A stretch of DNA of 64,000 bases, taken from NCBI GenBank assembly GCA_014773175.1, contig VXCM01000140.1, positions 256,679 through 320,678 on the forward strand, in the 5' to 3' direction. Both the position numbers and the translations under genes were made by a program. Under the pieces are notes generated by a model. That model did not search any database. It had not been told where the DNA came from and saw only the letters and a program-made list of their open reading frames with translations. This DNA comes from Lucifuga dentata (taxonomy: Eukaryota > Chordata > Actinopteri > Ophidiiformes > Bythitidae). This document shows positions 24,641-36,690 of this stretch, piece after piece. Position 1 is the stretch's first letter. The number at the start of each line of letters is the position of its first letter.

Positions 24641-25356
24641 CCTCTTTCTTAATCTCCTTGACAGACTTGAAGTCCTACTCTTTTTAACTTCCCAGGAACC
24701 CCATCGCCCCAATCAAACCACCAAGACAGCCATCATATTGATAAATAAATTATGTTAGACAAAAAAAAATTTCAGTTGATACCAACTTATAACCGAGCAC
24801 AATCCTTCGTCTTTTTCCCGTCCTCAAGCACACTTTAATGATCAGTCAATTCCCAAGCTCCATCATTGTGATATTGCTCAGTGTGCCATGATTGAAGGAC
24901 AGAGATCCTTAAGTACTAATATGCTAATATTTAGAGTGATATCAGATCACTCATCATGAGGAATGGTTTCTGTCTGAGAGTCAGAGGTTTCTGTTATTTT
25001 TCTTTCTTTCCTATTCAAAAACCTTAACTTCTCTTGTCAGGATGTCACAGTGAAAAATACAATGACAGGGTCAGATCCACATGAGCGGTATTTTTAAGCA
25101 GGGGGTTTAAAGTTAAAACCTGCGTGAGACGTGAAGGCCTTACGCTTTCAGACGAAGGTTGGCCGACTGTGGCAGATTGGGAAAGTTTTAGGCTCTGGGG
25201 TTGAGCACCAAGTTCAACCGTAAAATGCAAACAGAAGAAAATTTTAGCCTTCAGACACTTGGTTGGAGTCTCATCTTTTTAAACGCAGAATAAACTATCA
25301 GGCCACACATGCAACCTCCACTCCCACACCAACCACTCCAACCTCTCCTCTTCCTT

Positions 25357-25380
25357 CTCCTCCTCCTCCTCCTCCTCCTT
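25357..25380. repeat. (TCC)n triplet repeat
   Basis: Eight TCC units. Confidence 0.92.
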
Positions 25381-27841
25381 GTTTGATTCTTCACTGAGCG
25401 TACTGTACATGCCAACAAATCCTAATTGCACCCCACACTCTCTTCTTCCCACCGATGCTGCACGTTTCGTGCCACCAAATTCCTTGTGTGCTAATTAGGC
25501 ATGTAACCATGGTGGATACACTCCTGACAGGTGCTGCTGGCCTGCCGGGGTCATACACAGACATACACACATGCATACATATACACACAGAAGCACACTG
25601 CAAGACACAGACAGATAAAGAGAGAGAAGAGAGACCCTCACGCTCACAGCATTAAAAATAAATAGAGGGAAGAGAATAACGAGACGTGTTAATTTCTAGC
25701 TTCCATCTGTTATTACATAAGCACTGCCAACAACGACGCATCTCAGGAAGAATGGCGAACGGGGAGAGAGAAAGAAGACGGAGAGATGAAAAAGCAAAAC
25801 AGGCATAAGTGAAATATTCCTAGATGGAAGATGAATTCCCCAGGCGATCCAATGATGTGGAAATCAGATTTATTTCACAAATGCAAATTTAACAGACGTG
25901 ATTTACTTGAGGAGTGCGCTTCCAAAATAGTTTAAACACATAACCTGTTGTTTGTTGGAAAAAAATGACAAACTCACTGCCTAAAATGATTATATATCCC
26001 AAGTAAAGGCCTCCAGAGAGCTATTATTCAAAAGTGAGCTTTAACTTTTCCATGCCTACAACCTTAAAACACTCAAAAGTAGCGCATACTTTAATGTAGA
26101 TTAATTCCAGCATTAATCATGAGTATCGTGTCGTTCTCCTGTATGTATCTCTAAAATGTCAGCTTTTCAGGAACTATAAAACAACAGCACAATGCAGTTT
26201 TATAGGGTTTAAGAGTAGGAGAATGTTGTCAGCCCATAAAAGTTGGTACAGTCCCTCATCTTATCTGAAAACATGTTTAAAAATCATGAAATTTGGAGAT
26301 AGATTGTTTCTCCTGAGAACGATGATGCCACACCTACAGGCAAAGATGCTCTTGAAGTTCAACAGGAGACGTTTTCCATCAGCGCTTTTACCAGTAACGG
26401 CTGTGAAAATATTACATTGACAGAAGTGAAGATATCCTCTCACAAAAAAACATTTTCCCCTCAGATGAACAATGTGACGAGCTGAAAACAAAGAACGCCG
26501 ATTGATTTGTTCCTCGAAGGCTGATGTGGTCTCTCCTCATGTTTGGGTTTGGGATCTTTTCCACTGAAGAAGTGTTGAGGCCTGAGATGTGTTGATGTGC
26601 TCAGGTGGCATTTATTTCCTCCCGCTTGAGGTTGTCCAGTCAGAGATGGCGACTGTGAGCGAGGTGCACCAGACAGGAAGTCATTGTTTTTCTGGACGGA
26701 AAGACACCAGGACAGGGTGTGAGTGTCCTCCATGTTTGCAGGGACGATCCAGATTCTTTCCGAGGGTGGAGTGACGATACTGTCAAGATGTTTGCTGCCA
26801 GAGAAAACTGCAGACCTCAGCTGCATTTCAACATGAGCCCTCTCCTGTGGATGATATATTTTGGACTGGAGGGAAGCTAAAGAGTCAGTTTTCAGCCTTT
26901 TGACAAGTACGAAAGCCTTTAGCTCTTCTTTCTCTAATCAGCAGTGTGGAAACTCACATTATAATTGTTTGTTTAATTATTTTTCTTGGATGCCGCACCT
27001 GCACTTCACCAAGTGAACTCCTGAGACCGAAGCGCAATTAAGCCCTGCGGAGCTGCGCTGATGCCTGTTTAAACAGTGGAGAGGGAGTCAGATAAATACC
27101 TTTTTAGTGCTCAAGGTAACAAGCAAAGGGTGACAGTGAGAAAGCTCGCTGGGAGCAATTTCCTATTTATTTGTCTTCTGATTTGACCTCTTTCTTGACA
27201 AGGTTCTGGTGCTTATTATGGTATCTGTCCTCCGCTCTAATCGAGGCCTATTACAAATGTTCACCAAGCTGGAAGTGGCAGAAGTAGGAAAAGGATAAAG
27301 GAGGAAGCACTCGTGCTGCCGTCTGACCGGTGTTGATGCCCTGTGAAACATCGATAAAGTTGGAAATTTCACAGATAAGTGGCTCAGATGTTCATAGGAA
27401 TTGTAAATTGTGTTTTCTGACCTCTGGTCATATTAATGAAGTGAAGTGCAGCATTGTGAAGTTACTTCTAAAGAAAAAGAAAGGTTTACACTTTGTAACT
27501 CTGAGTAGAAGAAAACATGGTTGTACTTTCTATACGATTGTTTCCTATAAATACTTCCTGTCTTGAAATTTAAACAAGGAGCTTAATATATGAAGAATAG
27601 GAGGAAGAGGAGACCTAAGTAGATACAGGCAAGCCATTATTATCAAATGGGCAGACACAGGCCTCGGACCCCCAGGGGCACCAAATGTTGGCTTCTGGTG
27701 ATAGGCTGTTCAGTGTATGTCTTGCTGTGCGAGATGGCAGGTTTGATGTATGTCAGATTGTGAGATGAATGCCTGGTGAAATACAACGCTATGATGAGCA
27801 GCCACGAAGCTTCTCCCTCTCTCTTCCCATCTCTCCCATAC

Positions 27842-27859
27842 ATATATATATATATATAT
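27842..27859. repeat. (AT)n microsatellite
   Basis: Alternating AT run of 18 bp. Confidence 0.92.
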
Positions 27860-28589
27860 CAGTATTATAACGCCATATTCCCATTGTTTGGTTTTTAGAC
27901 GTGGTTTGTAGCAGCAGTGCCAGTGTGAGATTTTGATCCTGAATTTCTGACATTTAGAATTTTGCCGCAGACCGTCTTTGGTCACCAGAGCAGAGCACAC
28001 AATCTGACATTCGTGGACATAATCAGAACCACCATTTTGGATCAACAGCCTGAGAATTTTTTTAGGATTCTGTCACGATGGTTAGCCCCAGAACTGCACA
28101 GTGTGTAGGAGCCTTTTGTCTTGAGCCCCTACAAGGGACCTGTTTCAAAGCGTAAGCGCTTATGATTTCAGGTGATTCTACATTCCATTTCACATGAGTA
28201 GGTACAATTAGTGAAATTCATAAAAAACACTTGTGCTTGAGGCAAAAGGCCTGAGGGTCTGATGATTCTCATGATAAGAATCAATTTACAGCGAGAATCC
28301 GGTGTGAAAAAATGTCCTGTTTTGACCCTAACGTACTAAAAAGCGTCACATCCTTGTTATTTTTGCTATCAGTCATGTCTGAGCGGATGTCATGCTTTTC
28401 CAACGGTGGATAGCTAAACTATCTCAGCATAACTCTCCATCACATTAATGCCTGCTGGTGTCTTTGGGAATGACCATTTACATTCACAGCATATTTACCG
28501 CTGGCAGTCGACTCCACATTCATTCCCGTCAGTGTTTTACAGCCTTTCACTGAAACTGTCTGCAGTCATACAGTTCCAGCTATAATCCA

Positions 28590-28760
28590 TGCATGCCTCC
28601 TCCTCTGCTTTCCATGCTTGCCGCCCCGCATGCATTATTCACAATGACATTAAAATACCCGGCCGAGAGTGAGGGTTGCATGTTAAGGCAGCTGAATCGG
28701 GAAGGTGCCATCGCAACAGCTGAAAGTGTCTGTCACAGAGTTATAACTTTTTTCCCATAG
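28590..28760. promoter_or_regulatory. candidate conserved cis-regulatory block
   Basis: Repeat-free segment with GCATGCATTATTCACAATGA, CATTAAAATACCCGGCC and CAACAGCTGAAAGTG (E-box). Inference from motif density. Confidence 0.27.
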
Positions 28761-29683
28761 TTCCTCGGTAGTGCAGCTGCCTAAATGAGAGGGATTAAGT
28801 TAACTCCCTGTTTAGAGGAAGAGCAGGCCTTGGATTAGGAAAGCGTTCAAGCAAGAGCCACAGCTTTTTAAAAAGAGACATGGAGGAAAGAGAAAGTAGC
28901 GGTGCACAGCCCGCACAGGGAACGGCGCCTGAGTTGCTTGAACAAATGCGTTGACAAGTGTAACGCCGGGACCACCGCATGGAAAAGCAAACGGGGGAAC
29001 ACTAGAGCTGAATATCATAAATATTTTTTTTAAACAAGAGCCGACCCCATATCCACCTCCTACTTCCATCCCTTCTGTCTTCACCCATAATCTGAAATAT
29101 CATCTCTGGTAGATCTACAAGAACCTCTCGATCAAATCCAGCACACTTGCATCCGACCTGCAAAATGTCTTCATTTTTCTCTTTAGTGTGTAATCAGGCC
29201 CTTTTTTTTTTTTTCTTTTTTTTTGACTATCAATATAGTGTACTTGCTATATTTGCTGAGGTCTGAAAAAAAGCCATTTGCATGGGGAAAAAAAAAAAAA
29301 AAACCTGGGAAGGAACGGAGATGAGAACAGGTGGTGAAACAGTGTGAGAAACATGAGGGAGAAAAACAACAGACACCTGCTTGTGAAACCCAACCTGGTT
29401 CCTCCATCACATTCCAGCAGAGTTCAGCTGACTGAGCCCCTCAGACAGCGGCTGGCTCAGACTCCTACACTAAATCTTCTACAGTAAATTATGCTGCACA
29501 GGTGACACTGCTCAGCGTGACAGTATGGCTGAGGGCCATCATTCCAGAATGCCCCATACAATATATCTCTATCTACAATAGGATTTGCTTAATGTGAGTG
29601 TTTAAAGATGGATACGAATGTTTTTACACTGGCGTCACTGATATTTTCCACCAAAACCTTCCTCTTGTTGGGACAGAAAAGCA
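28761..29683. other. no gene recognised
   Basis: Low-complexity T and A runs near 29200-29305 and otherwise plain sequence. Confidence 0.4.
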
Positions 29684-30205
29684 TTTAAAAGACCATAATG
29701 GTGATTTTGCATGTTTAAGGCCAATAAATACTACCTGTATACATGTTAGCCATTTTCCAAAATATAAAACTGCGTTTTAGTTTGAGTAATATTTTTGCCA
29801 AATCCTCTAATCTTTTAAAATCAAATGTTCACGTAAAATTCAACATTTCACCTGCTAACATGTACGACAGTCGTTTTAATTTCTTGGTAAACACCGTCTT
29901 CTCCTGGGACTATATTCCCTGGCAGAGATGCACATTGTCTTCCGTGCAGCTCCGTGTTGGATCGGTTAAATAAAAAAATTAAATAGCCGTTGTATTCGCT
30001 GTGATGGATTACTTATCTCAAGCACGTTTCAAGTCTTTACAAGTTTATTTTTTATAGCGTATTGGAATGAACTGAAGCCAGTGGCGGTCTGGAAGGTTGG
30101 AAAAACAAGTTCTAATATTTACCGCTTTTGGGAAAGGGCTGTCAGTAATGTAACATGCATGTGAGTTGAATATTTTGGGCTCAGATATGCAAAACCACCT
30201 TTTAA
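29684..30205. mobile_element. diverged full-length TTAA-MITE (copy B)
   Basis: It starts TTTAAAAGACCATAATGG and ends in a decayed CACCTTTTAA. The internal landmarks occur in the order of the reference copy: CCAAATCCTCTAATC, GGGACTATATTCCC, GTGATGGATTAC and GAATGAACTGAAGCCAGTGG. It is more diverged than the copy 760 bp downstream, so the two are independent insertions of different age. Confidence 0.85.
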
Positions 30206-30581
30206 GACAGTATTTAAAGTAACAAGACTATCATTAAGTATAGTGTATGCTAAAGTGTTAGCATGGATCATATCTTTTTATGTGCTCAGGTTTTAGCTCG
30301 GAACTAGGCCTGAGCTGACTGTGTCATGCTTGGATCTGGCCCCAGCACTCGTGCATCTGTAGCTACTGTATGTGTCTGTGTGGTGTGTTCATGTGCTGGT
30401 GTGAAGCTCCAGTGTTTTAAAAGTGTCAGTGAACCTTGAAGGGACGCCGCCAAAACCCAAAACTCCCCCGCAGCTCACTTATGACCTTTTGTGCCTCAGC
30501 AAAGTTCAGCCTGTGTGTTATTTCAGTGTCAGTGGGATCAACCTGGATACAAGATTAAATTCTCCTGATATACACTGTCTT

Positions 30582-30583
<2 letters not shown>

Positions 30584-30624
<41 letters not shown>
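30584..30624. repeat. (TC)n microsatellite
   Basis: TC run of 41 bp. Confidence 0.96.
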
Positions 30625-30626
<2 letters not shown>

Positions 30627-30963
30627 CTGTAGGGAGAAGAAACAGGCCTCAGTCACGTCAGGTCCGTGACATCAAAGAGACCGTGACACAACAGCAAACT
30701 GGTGATGACGGATGCCTTTTTGTCTTCTGCAGTCACGCTGCATCCTCTGGCCCGAGGACGACGGTAATCGCACAGACAGGTGACACATATGTGGAAACCA
30801 GAAGATGATGAGGAAGACTGCTTAGAGCATATGACCTTCACTTCACATGCCTCCTCCAAGTAGCGCAAGTGCCTACTTGCATGTAGTGTGCGAATACTTT
30901 TATTATGAAATGATGTGTAATATTTGGAAGCTGATAGAAATTTAAAGCAAATTCGGTTTCCTG

Positions 30964-31549
30964 TTAAAGGACCATTCCGGTCATTTTGCATGTTTGAGCC
31001 TAATATATTCAATTTTCATACATGTTACATTACTGACAATCATTTCCCAAGGGATAAAACCATATTTCAGCTTTCCTGATATTTTGCAAGATCTCTTAAT
31101 CTTTCAAAATTAAATATTCAAGTGATACACCCACCTTAAAAATCCATGTTTCTCCTGCTAACAGTTATGCAGCATTATGAAGTCACGGTCCTTTAAATAT
31201 TTCATAAACGCAGGTCTTCTTTTGGGACTATATTCCCCGGTGGAGGCATACATTCACTCCACACTTTTTATTGAGCTTAAACGTTAAAATTACCTAACTT
31301 TGAAAAAAACCTGAATGCACGTCTTGTTGGTGATGATGGATTACCTATCCCAAGAACATTTCAAGTATCAACATGTTGATTTTAATAGCAGAATGAACTG
31401 AAACCAGTGGCTGCCTGGAAGGTAGGAAAAACATTTTTAATTCTGCATTCTAGTAGTATGCTTTGGAAAATGATTGTCAGTAACATTACATGTATGAAAA
31501 TTGAATATATTAGGCTCAAACATGCAAAATGGCTGGTATGGTCCTTTAA
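30964..31549. mobile_element. complete TTAA-flanked MITE (copy C, reference copy)
   Basis: This 586 bp non-autonomous element begins TTAAAGGACCAT and ends ATGGTCCTTTAA. Its ends are inverted repeats of about 88 bp with few mismatches, sharing GCATGTTTGAGCCTAATATA and CAATTTTCATACATGT. There is no coding capacity. TTAA at both tips is compatible with a piggyBac-type target, but TTAA is part of the palindrome, so duplication is not proven. An internal GGTCCTTTAA repeats the terminal motif at about 31189-31198. Confidence 0.9.
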
Positions 31550-32395
31550 TAATTATTAAGAAAGCTGCATCCTGCCATTGATTAATGCTATAAATAGATA
31601 TGTCTATGGTAGACTTGTTGATTGATGGCCTCAGAATGACTAATTGATCAGATAGATTGTTCACCAAAACAGATTTTTAGCCTTGAGCACGTCTTTTAAA
31701 GAGGCTAAGAGGTTTAAAATGACATATTATGTAATTACCAGTAAAAACAGGTAAGGTCGTGGTGAGATATTTGTATTTTTACAGCAGGGTTCACTATTTG
31801 AACCAGTTATTTGTATTTTTTTCTATCTTTTCATGATGACAAACTACAGAGAAATTTTAAAGAAATTCTTCGTCAGCTGTGGCCCAATTAGCAAAAAAAT
31901 TTCCCAGTAAACAGTCAAAGTAAAAAAAAAAATCCTGTAGGTGGATCATTAGTTGGAAATAATCCCCCCTCGATGCCGCGCTCTCACACCCGACCGTTTC
32001 AAAGAGAGGCAGTGTGTTTGCGCTGTCAAATCCCCTCGTTGTTTATTAGTCGGGCTGTCCTCGATGGGCGCCGTACAACCCAATCCCCAATCTGCGCCCT
32101 GGCTTTTTTCTCTTCTCAAACACATCGACGCTTGCAATAGTCTTCTCAGGCTAGCACTGACTAAAGGCCCACAGGCCGGAGGAGTCTGAGATGCAGCTCA
32201 GTGGGAGCCCAGGGGAGGCAGATCCTGCTGTATTTGTCAAGGCTTCTGGTCTGTCACGTCGACAGGCAGGCAGAGAGGTGGCGAGGGCTCAAATGTACTC
32301 GCCCTAACTTCCTGTTTGCTGTTTCGTCTTCAGTTGCTGAGAAAAGACGCAGTAGACCTTCCTCTCTTCTTTCTACTTTCATTCCATCCTTCCAA
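31550..32395. promoter_or_regulatory. candidate conserved block at 31950-32200 within plain sequence
   Basis: Between 31950 and 32200 the sequence turns GC-balanced and repeat-free (GGAAATAATCCCCCCTCG, GTTGTTTATTAGTCGGGCTG). It may be a conserved element; the remainder shows nothing specific. Confidence 0.25.
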
Positions 32396-32640
32396 AGGTG
32401 CAAAGTAACTAAGTATATTTAGTGGAGTACTGATACTTAGTATTTTGATGAACATCTTTCTTTTTTCCACCTTTTCTTTCAGCTGTCTTGTTTCATCCCT
32501 GTTTTCTTTGTTTTCCTGACCTTTCCTCATTACATCCTTCATAATTAAACTAACTTTAGATACTCAAATACATTGATAATACTTACTTTCTCTTTCTTAG
32601 GAAATTTGACCACTGTTTCTTACTGCATTGCTGCTTCTTA
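32396..32640. repeat. AAGTAC-rich interspersed repeat fragment
   Basis: AGGTGCAAAGTAACTAAGTA, TTTAGTGGAGTACTGATAC and later GATACTCAAATACATTGATA followed by CCACTGTTTCTTACTGC are typical pieces of this repeat, decayed and broken by C/T-rich sequence. Confidence 0.5.
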
Positions 32641-32649
32641 CTGCTGCTG

Positions 32650-32706
<57 letters not shown>
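32650..32706. repeat. compound (CT)n(CA)n microsatellite
   Basis: A CT run passes directly into a CA run of similar length and ends in AGAGAGAG. Confidence 0.96.
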
Positions 32707-32709
<3 letters not shown>

Positions 32710-33284
32710 AGAGTGGATAGACTGATTTACTCTCCAGGGTTGAGAATTTTCCCCTCTCTGTCTTTATTTGCTGGTAAATGTTGACAGATCACTGAACCTT
32801 GATGTCGGGCTGTGACAGGCTTTGCTGTTTTTGTAAAGTGTGAGGAAAAATAGACAAAGAGGCCTCTGGTGTGGTGGTTAGCCATCATGGAGGCTCAGCT
32901 CAGCCTGAAAGGACCTCTAGCTCCATCCCGGCTCCACCAGAGTGCAGTTGACTGCTCCCGGGCCGGCCGGCTCGCAGATCTTAAGGGAAACAACTGAGGG
33001 TTTCTGCTTTTTCTTCTGTTTAAATTAAAGAGGCGACTGTCAGCTGTACAGTTGATAGGTACGACGAGCGAGTCCGCAGTTTGGATTCTGAAAACAAAGA
33101 TGCTCAGAACAGATTTACTTCAGGCCTAGTTTGCACTGTTGTTGCACTAATCTGTTTTTCTCAGCGGTGGATAAACTTTTTTTTTTTCTAGTGGATTTTA
33201 GGGCATCATGTAAAGGCCAACAGACTGTAAATTGAAGGGGGAAAATGTACAGTACAGGAAATGTAACAGCTGTAAATATTGAAA

Positions 33285-33380
33285 TCCTTTAATTAAATAA
33301 AATTAACAATACTAGAATGTGACGACGAACCTGCAAAGTAACTACATGATCAGATAACTGTATTGGAGTAAATAATGAGA
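33285..33380. repeat. AAGTAC-rich interspersed repeat fragment
   Basis: Decayed pieces (GCAAAGTAACTACATGATCA, GATAACTGTATTGGAGTAAA) are consistent with the same repeat class. Weak on its own. Confidence 0.35.
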
Positions 33381-33953
33381 TTTCGTACAGGACATGTTAC
33401 GTTCCACCTTAAAAAGCAGTTAAAATGGACATTTTCTTGCATTTGGAACGTTCAGAGCCACTTTGTTGCCCTTGAAGTAACACCTAATATTGCGATTTTT
33501 AAGATTTTTTTACAGCACAGCAGCTGCGGCGCAGTCCTCTCACCTCTCCATGTTTGATATGCTTCCCCTGAATCTTTTTTCCCCTCCTGACTTCCTCCGT
33601 TTGTCCGACACTCTTTCCCCTAATGAGCTGGAGTAGGCCACATCTGAAAGGCTCGTGAACACGACTGTCCGTAAAGACACCCCACACACAAAGGTGAGGG
33701 AACAATGAGACGCCGCACTCGTGGGGTCTCGACCCGCCGGGTCGACGAGCTTTGATTATGACAGGGCTTTCCGCCGAGGATGTCGTCCTGACAGATCAGG
33801 AGAAACAATGGAAAGCCTGTATTCAGGGACAGCCGGCAGGATGTAACCAGCAAATTACATCTGAGTCATCGGGGTTTTGCTGAATGAAGATGAAAATGAG
33901 TCACACACCTCTCAGATTTGCTTTTCTAGTCATATTTCTTATACTTTTCATGC

Positions 33954-33989
33954 TTTTTTTTTTTTTTTTTTNTTTTTTTTTTTTTTTTT
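33954..33989. other. single-N gap in poly-T
   Basis: N at 33972 inside a T run. Confidence 0.9.
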
Positions 33990-35319
33990 ACTAGTAAGTC
34001 TTCAGGCTTATGTCATCGTGACACCAGGCTGCACGCCACCCTCCACCTTTTCATAAACTCACTCATCGCGCTCTCGCAGGTCCATCTTTCTTCCACAGTT
34101 GATTATACTAAAGCTGAGCTCATCATTTCTCTTCCATATCCTGAAGGAAGCTGTTCCCCCCCCTTATCCTCGACACACGTTTCCAGCCCTGTCCATTTGT
34201 TTTTCTTTCTTCTTTCTTTCTCTTCTCCCTCTCCGTCTCGGGGAATTCACTTCACTTTAATTGTTTGACAGTCTTTTCCTGCTTTTATGCCACGGCCACA
34301 GAAGGTGCCGAGGATTTTTTTTCCTCCTTTTTTTGAGGCATTAATAACATTCCGCTCGACTGATTCCCCGGGGCACAACCTCATTATGGCTTATAGGCAG
34401 AAAAAATAAACTGTCTGTACCGCCTGGCAGCTTTTCCCCCCGTTTCTCTGAGAAATGAGGAGTTAGTGTAAAGTGGCTGCTTATAAAACAGTCTTCTTGT
34501 TGCTAACTAAAACACATGTACACGGTATTATCTGTTTCCATGACAGAAGATGACTGGGTGCTGTTGACGGGAGCCTGCACTGGGTGGCAGCACTGTGGGT
34601 AGAGAGTGGATGTGTTCAGAGCCAACGTGGAAATTATAGGTAGGTGTTTTGAGGGGTGGGGGTTGTATAGATTAATAATGTCTGAATTTAGTGCTAAGTT
34701 AAATTACATATGCACCTTGTAAGTTATTTTTAGCTGCTGTTGAATTCTTAACAGACATGTCAATATGACTAACGTCTAAAGTGTTACGTATACATCACAA
34801 AATTCATGAAAACCACTAAAATATCAGTGTTTTGGAGATAAGGCAGCAACAATGTAAGCGTTTTTCTGTCAGTGTGCAGCAACAAAAAGAAATTAAGTAA
34901 AACAAAAAAAAGATTAAAAAGTTAAATGTTGACCAAACTTGCATCATATGTAAAAATGGAGCTGCAGAAAAGCCAAATTAACTATTTAAAGGGCATCAAA
35001 GTGCATCATTTTCATCTCCTGCAGTTTCCACTTCTTTTGACTGGAAGCTGGCCAGGCCACACTGGACACAGAGCAGAGTTGGATCAAGTGCCTTGCCTAA
35101 GGGAGCTGGCAGCAGTAGGTCGAGGCAGAGAGCATGTTCTTCATATTTTTCAGACTTGAAGGTAAAAAGGCCAAAATCAGTGTGTTCAACTGACAGCTGA
35201 AACATGAACTTTGACAATGTCACCTCCATGACTTTTTAGAAATCTTGATAAAATTTGAAATCCATTGACCTTTACCGTGACCTTACGGTCACAAAAATTA
35301 TTTCTTCTCAAACTCAAAC

Positions 35320-35349
35320 AAAAAAAAAAAAAANAAAAAAAAAAAAAAA
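35320..35349. other. single-N gap in poly-A
   Basis: N at 35334 inside an A run. Confidence 0.9.
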
Positions 35350-35859
35350 GATAATTCTCTGATCTTGGGCATCGTGACCAGGTGTCGTTTGTGCTAAAAG
35401 AAAAGTTTGTTTAAAAAATCACCCAATAAATCATAAAGCATATAAAATGGTATATTTTCCAGCCATAAAATGTGAAACTGAAAGCTTTCTTCCATGTTTA
35501 AGCTGTAAGGTTATATGACTGATGTTTTTATCCAATACACATAAAAGCGTGACCTCTAAAACTCTCCACAGCAGCATTCAGACTCTCTGCCTGAGTGCAC
35601 AGTGATTGAATATTCAATTTAAAGCAGATTTGTCATATGTACTATATGAATCACACCGTATGTCAGTCTGCAGTCTGTCTTTTATTGTCACGTTTCTTTG
35701 TGTGTCTCTGTTACTGTGTCACTATTTAAACCATCCATCTCTTTTCTTCCACTTGTCTGAGACAGATTCTTGTACATTTAATGTATTTGGTGACAAAAAA
35801 ATTCTGTTTCTAAAAGGTTTTCTTGCACCCAATTTATATTGATTCAGTTAAATTAAGGG

Positions 35860-36690
35860 TTTGGTTTGTGCGGCGTCAATACGGCTTCAATCACCCTGCA
35901 TGAATTTTAGCGAGCATTCAGGCGAAGTCTGCATCCAATCACATTAATGCGACTCCAAAACAGATTTTAGCGTTGCTTATTGAGTGAAGGGCTGTAATTA
36001 AAGGCAGGTTTACATCAATGAATATGGGTTATTTAGCTCAAAAGATAATTTCTGGAGATGCGCTTTACATAATCCTTGAAATATACAAGGAAGCCCTGCA
36101 TCATTCCGCTCTTTAGAAAAAAAATATTAATGGAAAAGCTAATGGACATGTTGATGGCATTTCAGTTAACCTAATAAGAATTGATTCTTGGTTGTAAGAA
36201 CATTTTCATTCCTCAAACCTCGTCCGTGCTTTACATGTGTAATGAACCTGCCTGAGCATTGATCAAAAACAAAAATTGGGGGAGTAAATCTGCTTAAAAA
36301 GCCCGTCTCCCTCTCATCTGCCTGGGTTTTGTCCTGGTGGTGAGATGGCCAGCACTTACAGAGGTGCTATATGTCTCTTAAATTACAAAATTGCCTCATG
36401 GCCCCGTGCTTTTTCCCCCCACGTTGGTGCGGGCATTAGTCGAAAGTTTTCCCGCAATATTTAATCCTCGTCGTGACTGACAATGTTGTCAGACCTCTGG
36501 ACGGGTTTACGGCGTTATTACAAGCGCTCCTCCATCCGTGGCACTTTGGATTATTCAAGATTATGTTGTAATCCCTTTAATCCTCATTGCATTAAGATTT
36601 CAGTCAAAATACCGCAACAGTAAAGTAGCACTTACAAGCAATGAGGTCTTAAACGCACCCCACGATTGGCCAGCCGTCTTCATTTCACCC
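35860..36690. promoter_or_regulatory. candidate conserved cis-regulatory block (longest)
   Basis: About 830 bp without simple repeats or known transposon sequence. ATTA-core sites are frequent (CCAATCACATTAATGCGACT, GGGCTGTAATTAAAGGCAGG, AATATTAATGGAAAAGCTAA, GGGCATTAGTCGAAAG). No frame looks coding. It is the best single candidate for a deeply conserved non-coding element, by composition only. Confidence 0.35.

Larger units (their letters stand above)
24641..28589. other. no gene recognised
   Basis: Unremarkable sequence with a TCC repeat (25357), CA-rich sequence near 25560 and an AT run (27842). Segments near 26980-27140 and 25140-25210 are GC-balanced and might be regulatory, but nothing firm is visible. 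Confidence 0.4.
32707..35859. other. no gene recognised; two GC-balanced blocks
   Basis: 33590-33880 (with the palindrome TCGACCCGCCGGGTCGA and AGCAAATTACATCTGAGTCA) and 34230-34450 (CACTTTAATTGTTTGACAG, GGCATTAATAACATTCCG) look like candidate regulatory elements. The rest is AT-rich with poly-T and poly-A gaps. Confidence 0.3.

Noticed and set aside
31437..31667. Minus-strand open frame sharing PNIFNF and NHFPKHTT with frames near 43.7 and 61.4 kb
   Set aside because: The similarity is explained by the inverted end of the MITE family; it is not a gene family.
32868..32965. SINE-like head (GTGTGGTGGTTAGCCATC)
   Set aside because: No B-box or tail could be found and there is no second copy in the window.
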